A stretch of 64,000 bases of DNA from Crossiella sp. S99.2 (GTDB lineage Bacteria > Actinomycetota > Actinomycetes > Mycobacteriales > Pseudonocardiaceae). The stretch covers positions 372,001-436,000 of the forward strand of contig NZ_JALMDK010000001.1 of the NCBI RefSeq assembly GCF_023094165.1. Direction: 5' to 3'. The position numbers were made by a program, and so were the translations under genes. This document shows, piece by piece, positions 58,473-64,000 of this stretch (positions within the stretch are counted from its first letter, which is position 1; each line of letters opens with the position of its first letter). The notes beneath the pieces are model-generated. The model searched no databases. It was not told the DNA's origin and saw only the letters and a program-made list of their open reading frames with translations.

Positions 58473-59642
58473 ATGGACTTCTCCCTCAACGACACCGAAC
58501 GCGACATCCGCGACTGGGTCCGCAACTTCGTCCGCAAGGAACTCATCCCGCTGGAGCCGGAGCTGCTGCGCCGGGAGCGCGCCGGTCAGCCCGGCATCAC
58601 AAAGGCGGAGGTGCGCGAACTCCAGCTCAAGGCCAAGGAGGCCGGGTTCTGGGGCATCCAGACCCCGGAGGCCTTCGGCGGCATGGGTCTGGGCGCGGTG
58701 ATGACCGCGCTGGTGGAGGGCGAGCTGGGCTACACCTTCGTGCCCTTCTACTTCGGCGGCGAGGCCGACAACATCCTCTACGCCGGCAACGAGGAGCAGA
58801 AGCAGCGCTACCTGCTGCCCACCATCGCCGGCGACCGCATCTCCTGCTTCGCCATCACCGAGCCGGGCGCCGGATCCGACGCCAAGGCGATCCGCACCAG
58901 TGCCGTCAAGGACGGCGACGAGTGGGTCATCAACGGCGAGAAGACCTTCATCACCAAGGGCAACGACGCCGACTTCGTGATGGTCTTCGCGGTCACCGAC
59001 AAGGACAAGGGCGCCAACGGCGGCGTCACCTGCTTCCTGGTCGACCGGGACATGGGCTGGAAGTCCGAGCCGATCGACACCATGGGGCAGTGGGGACCGG
59101 CCGCGCTGGTCTTCGACAACGTCCGGGTGCCCGAGGCCAACATCCTCGGCGAGGTCGGCCAGGGCTTCGCGCTGGCGATGAGCTGGATCGGCCGCGGCCG
59201 CTACCTGCTGCCCGCCCGCGCGCTGGGCGCCTGCGTCCGGCTGGTCGAGTTCGGCCTGGACTACGCCCGCACCAGGGAGACCTTCGGCGAGCTGCTGGCC
59301 GAGCGGCAGGCGATCCAGTGGATGCTGGCCGACTCCGCGGTGGAGATCGAGGCGCTGCGCTGGCTGGTGCTCTCCTCCGCCTGGCAGGTCGACGCCGGCC
59401 TGGACTCCCGGCAGGGCCAGTCGATGGCCAAGCTCTACGGCGGGGTCAAGGCCAACGAGATCGTCGACCGCATGCTGCAGATCCACGGCGGCATGGGCTA
59501 CACCAAGGAACTGCCGCTGGAGCGCTGGTACCGCGAGCTGCGCCTGCTGCGCATCTACGAGGGCACCGACGAGATCCAGCGCCGCACCATCGCCCGGAAC
59601 CTGTTGAAGGGCCACGCCACGGTGCGTGGCACGCTCGGCTGA
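58473..59642 (+). CDS. Acyl-CoA dehydrogenase
   Basis: 389 residues with the three-domain layout of the family: an N-terminal helical domain, the FAD site CFAITEPGAGSDAKAI, and the C-terminal helical domain with QIHGGMGYTKELPLERWYRE followed by LRIYEGTDEIQRRTIARNLL. The usual catalytic Glu position is IYEGTDEIQ. It should oxidise acyl-CoA to the 2-enoyl form. It lies 16 bases after the reductase gene. Confidence 0.93.
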   Translation: MDFSLNDTERDIRDWVRNFVRKELIPLEPELLRRERAGQPGITKAEVRELQLKAKEAGFWGIQTPEAFGGMGLGAVMTALVEGELGYTFVPFYFGGEADNILYAGNEEQKQRYLLPTIAGDRISCFAITEPGAGSDAKAIRTSAVKDGDEWVINGEKTFITKGNDADFVMVFAVTDKDKGANGGVTCFLVDRDMGWKSEPIDTMGQWGPAALVFDNVRVPEANILGEVGQGFALAMSWIGRGRYLLPARALGACVRLVEFGLDYARTRETFGELLAERQAIQWMLADSAVEIEALRWLVLSSAWQVDAGLDSRQGQSMAKLYGGVKANEIVDRMLQIHGGMGYTKELPLERWYRELRLLRIYEGTDEIQRRTIARNLLKGHATVRGTLG

Positions 59643-59655
59643 GGGGAGCCACAAG

Positions 59656-60504
59656 GTGCCGATCGACCTGTCCGCGGTGGGCCGCACGGTAGGCCCGTGG
59701 GAACGCAGCTGGACACCGGAGGAGGCCCTGCTCTACGCCCTCGGCGTGGGCGCGGGCGCCGAGGATCCGCTGGCCGAACTGGCCTACACCACCGAGAACA
59801 CCGCCGAGGTGGACCAGCAGGTGCTGCCCACCTTCGGCGTGGTGCTGGCCCAGTTCAGCGGGCCTGGGGTGGACTTCGGCGACTTCGACCCGGCGCTGCT
59901 GGTGCACGCCGAGCAGGAGCTGGTGCTGCACCGGCCACTGCCTGCCGAGGGCCGGATGAGCCTGCGCCGCACGGTCACCGACGTCTTTGACAAGGGCAAG
60001 GGCGCCCTGGTCGTGGCCAAGACCGAGGGCAGCACGATCAACGGCGAACCGCTGCTGTCCACCATGTCCTCGGTCTTCGTCCGCGGCCAGGGCGGCTTCG
60101 GCGGCGAACGCGGGCCGTCGGTGGACTGGGCGCCGCCGGAGCGCGAGCCGGACGCGGTGCTCACCTTCCAGACCACGCCCAGCCAGGCCCTGCTGTACCG
60201 GCTGGGCGGCCGGGACCACAACCCGCTGCACTCCGACCCGGCCTTCGCCGGACGAGGCGGATTCCCTCGCCCGATCCTGCACGGCCTGTGCACCTACGGC
60301 ATCACCGCCCGGCTGCTCATCGGCCACTTCTGCGGCGGCGACGTCAACCGGGTGCGCCGGATCTACGGCCGGTTCACCGCCCCGGTGCTGCCCGGTCAGG
60401 AACTCATCGTGCAAGCCTGGGCCGAGGGCACCGAGGTCGCCTTCCGCACCGAGACCAAGGAAGGCGGCGTCACCCTGGACCGGGGCGCGTTCACCTTCGC
60501 CTGA
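59656..60504 (+). CDS. MaoC-family enoyl-CoA hydratase
   Basis: 282 residues with tandem hotdog folds. The C-terminal half has the hydratase signature GGRDHNPLHSDPAFAGRGGF and the distal PILHGLCTYG. The N-terminal half (VGPWERSWTPEEALLYALGV) is the structural repeat. It should hydrate the enoyl-CoA produced by the dehydrogenase. GTG 59656 has GAGGGGAG seven bases upstream. Last gene of the operon. Confidence 0.92.
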   Translation: MPIDLSAVGRTVGPWERSWTPEEALLYALGVGAGAEDPLAELAYTTENTAEVDQQVLPTFGVVLAQFSGPGVDFGDFDPALLVHAEQELVLHRPLPAEGRMSLRRTVTDVFDKGKGALVVAKTEGSTINGEPLLSTMSSVFVRGQGGFGGERGPSVDWAPPEREPDAVLTFQTTPSQALLYRLGGRDHNPLHSDPAFAGRGGFPRPILHGLCTYGITARLLIGHFCGGDVNRVRRIYGRFTAPVLPGQELIVQAWAEGTEVAFRTETKEGGVTLDRGAFTFA

Positions 60505-60522
60505 CCAGGCACACTGGCTGTC

Positions 60523-60561
60523 ATGATGCTCGACCCTGGCAAGCAGGTCTTCGGGAAATGA
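60523..60561 (+). CDS. 12-residue leader-like ORF
   Basis: ATG ATG CTC then DPGKQVFGK and TGA: the peptide is MMLDPGKQVFGK. Its stop overlaps the next gene's start (ATGA). Its central part is a diverged copy of the dispersed repeat at 49541-49604, so it may be repeat-derived rather than a true leader. No ribosome-binding site is obvious. Confidence 0.35.
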   Translation: MMLDPGKQVFGK

Positions 60562-61610
60562 CGACGATCCGAGCCCACGGCCACCCCGAGATCAGAGCCA
60601 CCCACAACAAAACGTGGGAACTGACCCCGGATGCCGAGCTGACCGCACGGGCCACCTGCGTGCTCGGCGTGCGCGCGGTGGCCGAGGGCGGCCCGCTGGC
60701 CGGTCCGGTGCAGCTGCGGATCAGCGTGGGCGAGCACAGCGTGCTGGTGCGGGCCGTCGGCAACCCGAACTGGGTTCCCGGCGGCCCGGCCGTCATCCGG
60801 CGCAGCTCGGTCCGGCTGCCCAACACCCTGGCCACCGACGCGGACCTGTCCGCCGCCGACCTGCCCCGCGACCTGGCCGCTCAGCTCACCGACCCGGCCG
60901 TCGCCATCACCGTCGAGGTGGCCGCGGTGGAGGACCCCGGCACGCTGGTCCTGTTCCACGCCAACGGTTCCAGCCCTCGCCTGCGCGCCGAACTCGCCGC
61001 CGCCGACACGGTGATCGCCGAGGACGCGGGCGCCCGCGCGCTCGTCGGCCGCTCCACCGGCGAAGGCGGCCGGACCCTGGTGGTGGCCACCGAGGACCTG
61101 CCCGGCCGCACCGTCCGGCACCTGCTCGGCGACCGCACCGAGGTCATCGGCCTGCCCCCTGGCCTGGCCGCCGCGGCCGCCTCACCCTCGCCCGCCGGGA
61201 TCTTCCTGACCGAACCGGCCCGCAAACCCGCCGACGCCCTGCGCGGTGCCCCCCTGGACGCCAAGGTCGTGCTCCGCCTGGCCGCCGAACACGCGGACAA
61301 GGTGCTCGCCGCCGCCCGCGACCGCGGCGCCCGCACCCTGGCCGTGGCCACCGAGCCCTACGCGGAGAGCGAGCGCCCGCGCTGGGGCGAGATCGGCGCC
61401 CTGGCCCTGCCCGACCGCGGCGAGTTCTGGCTCTGCCTCGACCCGGCCGCCACCCAGGGCCTGGACCCGCTGCTGCACAAGCTGGTCACCGGCCTGCTCG
61501 CGCAGGGCGTGCCGGCCCGCAGCGTCGCGCAGAGCCTGGCCGACCTGCCCGGCTTCACCCGCCGCACCGCCTACGACGCCGTCCAGCAGCTCAAGGACAT
61601 AGGCTCCTGA
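60558..61610 (+). CDS. DUF371-domain protein in the kamB-like operon
   Basis: 350 residues. Residues 1-140 match DUF371 (TTIRAHGHPEIRATHNKTWE, VLGVRAVAEGG), a family otherwise mainly archaeal in my recollection. Residues ~150-350 recall an RsmI/tetrapyrrole-methylase-like arrangement (GRTLVVATEDLPGRTVRHLL, VLRLAAEHADKVLAAARDRG), without a clear AdoMet motif. One base separates it from the methylase gene, so it may assist rRNA methylation. Function unproven. Confidence 0.75.
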   Translation: MTTIRAHGHPEIRATHNKTWELTPDAELTARATCVLGVRAVAEGGPLAGPVQLRISVGEHSVLVRAVGNPNWVPGGPAVIRRSSVRLPNTLATDADLSAADLPRDLAAQLTDPAVAITVEVAAVEDPGTLVLFHANGSSPRLRAELAAADTVIAEDAGARALVGRSTGEGGRTLVVATEDLPGRTVRHLLGDRTEVIGLPPGLAAAAASPSPAGIFLTEPARKPADALRGAPLDAKVVLRLAAEHADKVLAAARDRGARTLAVATEPYAESERPRWGEIGALALPDRGEFWLCLDPAATQGLDPLLHKLVTGLLAQGVPARSVAQSLADLPGFTRRTAYDAVQQLKDIGS

Positions 61611-61611
61611 G

Positions 61612-62259
61612 GTGCGTCGCGTAACCGGCAAGCAGGTCGTCGACCTGACCGCGGAGCAGTTCACCGAACTCCGCGCCCAGTACACCTCGGTCCTGCTCGA
61701 CGTCGGCACCGGCGACGGCAAACATCCGCTGCACCTGGCCCGCAAGCACCCGGACCAGCTGGTCATCGGCCTGGACGCGGCGCCGGACAACTTCCGCAAG
61801 ACCGCGGGCAAGGCCGCGGCCAAACCGGCCAAGGGCGGGCTGGCCAACCTGGTCTACCTCTGGCACGCCGCCGAGGCGCTGCCGCCCGAACTGCGGGATA
61901 TCGACGAACTGCACGTGCTGATGCCCTGGGGCAGCCTGCTGCGCGGCGTGCTGGACACCGAGGGCGCGCTGCTGCGGCAGCTGGCCGCCTGCTGCCGCCC
62001 CGGCGCGGACTTCCTGGTCACGCTGAACCTGCACGCCTGGCGCCCGCCGGTGCCCGAGGTCGGCGAGACCGCCGAGCCCACCCCGGAATCGGCCACCGAG
62101 GTGCTGGCCAAGGCCTACGCCACCGCGGGCTGGCAGCTCGAAGCCGCCAAGTACCTCACCCCGGAGGAGATCGCCGGGCTGGCCACCTCCTGGACCCGCA
62201 GGCTCAACTCCTCCCGCGACCAGCTCGACGTGCTCGCGCTGCGCGGCAAGATCGCCTAA
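61612..62259 (+). CDS. kamB: KamB-like 16S rRNA (adenine-1408-N1) methyltransferase
   Basis: 215 residues, the length of KamB. Opening RRVTGKQVVDLTAEQFTELR, the AdoMet motif LLDVGTGDGKHPLHLAR, ELHVLMPWGSLLRGVL and NLHAWRPPVPEVGE, then SWTRRLNSSRDQLDVLAL all match KamB from aminoglycoside producers. Methylating A1408 blocks kanamycin/apramycin-type drugs. In this genome it could be intrinsic self-protection or silent resistance; no aminoglycoside biosynthesis genes are in view. The GTG start follows the DUF371 stop by one base. Confidence 0.93.
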   Translation: MRRVTGKQVVDLTAEQFTELRAQYTSVLLDVGTGDGKHPLHLARKHPDQLVIGLDAAPDNFRKTAGKAAAKPAKGGLANLVYLWHAAEALPPELRDIDELHVLMPWGSLLRGVLDTEGALLRQLAACCRPGADFLVTLNLHAWRPPVPEVGETAEPTPESATEVLAKAYATAGWQLEAAKYLTPEEIAGLATSWTRRLNSSRDQLDVLALRGKIA

Positions 62260-62732
62260 ACGGACACCGGACAGCGCACCGAGGTCCGGTTCACCAGCAC
62301 CGTGCCCACCCCGTAGATCCCGCCGGTGGCCAGGTGCCGGGCCGCGACCGTGCACACGATCTGGTTGACCGCCCACGAGTTCAGCGGCAGCAGAGAGCCG
62401 TCGGCGCCGTGCACCTCCACCTCGACCGTGTTGCGCTCGGTCACCGTGGCGCTCAGCTCGCCGACCCCGTTGCCCGGCAGCGCGGTGGACAGGCCGCGCG
62501 GATCGTCCTCGGTGATCCCGTTGAACAGCTCGCGCAACGCGGTGTTGTAGTCGCCCAGCTTGCCGATCTTGCGGACCACCGGGGTCGGCCGGTTGCCCTG
62601 CAGGAAGTACAGCGTCGGTCCCTCGGCGAGCCCGCGCGGACCGTCGCCGCCGCTCAACGGCGGGGTCGGCCGCACCCCGCACCCGGCCAGCAGCGCCAGC
62701 GCCGCCAGCACCGCGGTCAGCCGCTTCACCAC
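62256..62732 (-). CDS. GerMN-domain lipoprotein
   Basis: 158 residues. The signal with lipobox (AVLAALALLAGC) anchors it outside. The mature GerMN-like domain contains TLYFLQGNRPTPVVRKI, then ALRELFNGITEDDPRGLSTA and a closing Cys pair (QIVCTVAAR, SVRCPVSV). It overlaps the kinase stop by 7 bases and is likely an accessory of that sensor kinase, as LpqB is of MtrB, though it is much smaller than LpqB. It converges on kamB with a 4-base overlap. Confidence 0.85.
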   Translation of the reverse strand: MVKRLTAVLAALALLAGCGVRPTPPLSGGDGPRGLAEGPTLYFLQGNRPTPVVRKIGKLGDYNTALRELFNGITEDDPRGLSTALPGNGVGELSATVTERNTVEVEVHGADGSLLPLNSWAVNQIVCTVAARHLATGGIYGVGTVLVNRTSVRCPVSV

Positions 62733-64000
62733 GGACCACCCTCCTCGAACGCCTGCGCCTCGATCCCCCTGGCCAGCCTGGGCAGCCGCAGGGTGAACCG
62801 GGCCCCGCCGTGCGGCGCGTTGGCCGCCTCGATCGTGCCGTAGTGCAGTTGCGCGTTCTCCCAGGCGATCGCCAGCCCAAGGCCGCTGCCCTCGGAGCGG
62901 GCCCGCGCCGAGTCGGCCTTGTAGAAGCGGGCGAACACCTGCGGCAGCACCGCTTCCGGCAGTCCTGGCCCGTGGTCGGTCACGCTGAACTCGATCCACT
63001 GTGGACTCGCGGTCAGCGTGGCCACCACCGGCGGCTGACCGTGCCGCAGCGCGTTGCCCACCAGGTTGGCCACGATCACGTCCAGCCTGCGCGCGTCCAG
63101 CTTGGTCAGCACGCCCTCGGGCAGCTCGGTGCGCACCGAGTCGATCCAGCCGCGGGCGCGCAGCGTGTTGCGCACCGCCTCGGCCACGTCCACCTCAGTC
63201 AGCACCAGCCTGGCCGCGCCCGCGTCGAACCGGGAGATCTCGATCAGATCCTCCACCAGCCGGGCCAGCTTGCGGGTCTCCTGCCCGACCAGCCGGGCCG
63301 CGATCTGGGCGTCCCCCGGCAGGTTCGCCGACTCCTCGTCCAGCACATCGGTCACCGCGGTCATCGCGGCCAGCGGGGTGCGCAGCTCGTGCGAGACATC
63401 GGCGACGAACCGGCGCGCGTCCGCCTCCATCCGCTGCAACCCGGTCACCGTGCGGTCCAGCGCGGCCGCGGTGTCGTTGAAGGTGTGCGCGAGATCGGCC
63501 AGCTCGTCCGAGCCCTTGACCTCCAGCCGCGCGCCCAGGTCGCCACCGGCCAGCCGCCGGGTGGCCCCGCGCAGCTCGCGCACCGGCCGCAGCACCCCGC
63601 GCGCGGCCAGCAGCGCCAGCAGCGCGGCCAGCGGCAGCGCCAGCAGACTGGTCTGCCACGCGCTGTTGGCCAGCGCGCTGATCTGCTGCGCGGGCCCGGA
63701 CAGGTCCCGGAGCAGGTAGATCTCCATGCCGGTCGGGCTTGGTTCCTCGCCCGCCTTCTTGGTCATCACCGGCATGCCCACGAAGAACACCGTGCCGTTG
63801 CCGCCGGGGGTCTGGCCGCGCTGGAACATCACGATGCCCCGGTCCCGCACCGCGGCCCGCAACTCGCCGGGGAAGTCCGCCAGCCGGTACCCCTGCGGGC
63901 GGGAGGTCATGTTCTGGTAGGTCACCACCACGGCGCCGCCGGGCAGCCTGGTGGAGATCTGGTCCAGGGTGGTCTGGGTCGGCGGGAAGCTGATCTCCGG
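62726..64000 (-). CDS. HAMP-containing sensor histidine kinase, N-terminus beyond the window
   Basis: At least 424 residues, open at the window edge. The visible part has an extracytoplasmic region, a membrane helix (SLLALPLAALLALLAARG), HAMP (LRPVRELRGATRRLAGGDLG), the HisKA phospho-His in RRFVADVSHELRTPLAA, and the ATPase N, G1 and G2 boxes (VANLVGNALRHG, DHGPGLPEA, GSGLGLAIAW). The cognate response regulator is probably just outside the window. It is followed by the overlapping GerMN lipoprotein. Confidence 0.93.
   Translation of the reverse strand, partial: PEISFPPTQTTLDQISTRLPGGAVVVTYQNMTSRPQGYRLADFPGELRAAVRDRGIVMFQRGQTPGGNGTVFFVGMPVMTKKAGEEPSPTGMEIYLLRDLSGPAQQISALANSAWQTSLLALPLAALLALLAARGVLRPVRELRGATRRLAGGDLGARLEVKGSDELADLAHTFNDTAAALDRTVTGLQRMEADARRFVADVSHELRTPLAAMTAVTDVLDEESANLPGDAQIAARLVGQETRKLARLVEDLIEISRFDAGAARLVLTEVDVAEAVRNTLRARGWIDSVRTELPEGVLTKLDARRLDVIVANLVGNALRHGQPPVVATLTASPQWIEFSVTDHGPGLPEAVLPQVFARFYKADSARARSEGSGLGLAIAWENAQLHYGTIEAANAPHGGARFTLRLPRLARGIEAQAFEEGGPW

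Overview
The window is high-GC DNA with actinobacterial gene content: GTG and TTG starts are common, genes overlap by four bases, and there is an Lsr2 nucleoid protein, a ScbR/ScbA-type butyrolactone pair, WXG100-type proteins, a KamB-type rRNA methylase and many two-gene regulators. A filamentous actinomycete, most likely of the Pseudonocardiales, fits best, but the sequence alone does not prove the genus.

Layout. 1-7.9 kb is ordinary chromosome: a partial GGDEF protein, dusB with two small neighbours, two exported proteins, a DMT transporter, lysA and a MarR regulator. A tRNA-Lys(UUU) gene at 7,955 is followed by lower-GC accessory DNA: a NaeI-type restriction endonuclease, its C5-cytosine methylase and a Vsr repair nuclease (8.2-11.1 kb), then a three-gene WXG100/type VII substrate set (11.4-12.9 kb). 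13.5-18.9 kb holds a DUF4097/HicB-like pair with an 11-bp operator-like repeat, a kinase-fold/DinB fusion, a GAP-family membrane protein and a HEAT-like protein. 18.9-23 kb is a minus-strand operon of glycosyltransferase, methyltransferase, alpha/alpha-toroid protein and COG0523 GTPase.

22.9-36.4 kb is the most remarkable part, a cluster of NLR-like (STAND NTPase) conflict genes. It has a caspase-like/STAND/TPR protein divergent from an alpha/beta-hydrolase, and two copies of one module. In each copy a STAND/TPR protein with an N-terminal amyloid-signalling-like motif converges, with overlapping 3' ends, on a GT-B-fold gene that carries a 7-bp tandem repeat inside its coding sequence. One GT-B gene is in frame (30.0 kb) and the other is out of frame (35.6 kb); losing one 7-bp unit would restore a 547-aa protein, against 544 aa for its in-frame relative. 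A small protein ending in the same kind of amyloid motif lies just upstream of the out-of-frame copy. Together this looks like a phase-variable, amyloid-linked NLR-like system. A separate NACHT-LRR protein sits at 43.3-46.0 kb.

36.5-51.5 kb holds a two-component system, a PAP2 phosphatase, an exported protein with a class F sortase, a membrane-tailed sigma factor, a secreted subtilase, LysR and CPBP proteins, Lsr2, a metallo-beta-lactamase-fold hydrolase and an ECF-like sigma factor. 51.5-53.7 kb is the ScbR/ScbA-type signalling pair with a SnoaL-like protein. 55.3-60.5 kb is a TetR-controlled fatty-acid operon (acyl-CoA ligase, ketoreductase, acyl-CoA dehydrogenase, MaoC hydratase) with a perfect palindromic operator. 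It is followed by a 12-codon leader-like ORF, a DUF371 protein and a kamB-like aminoglycoside-resistance methylase. The window ends in a partial sensor kinase with a GerMN lipoprotein.
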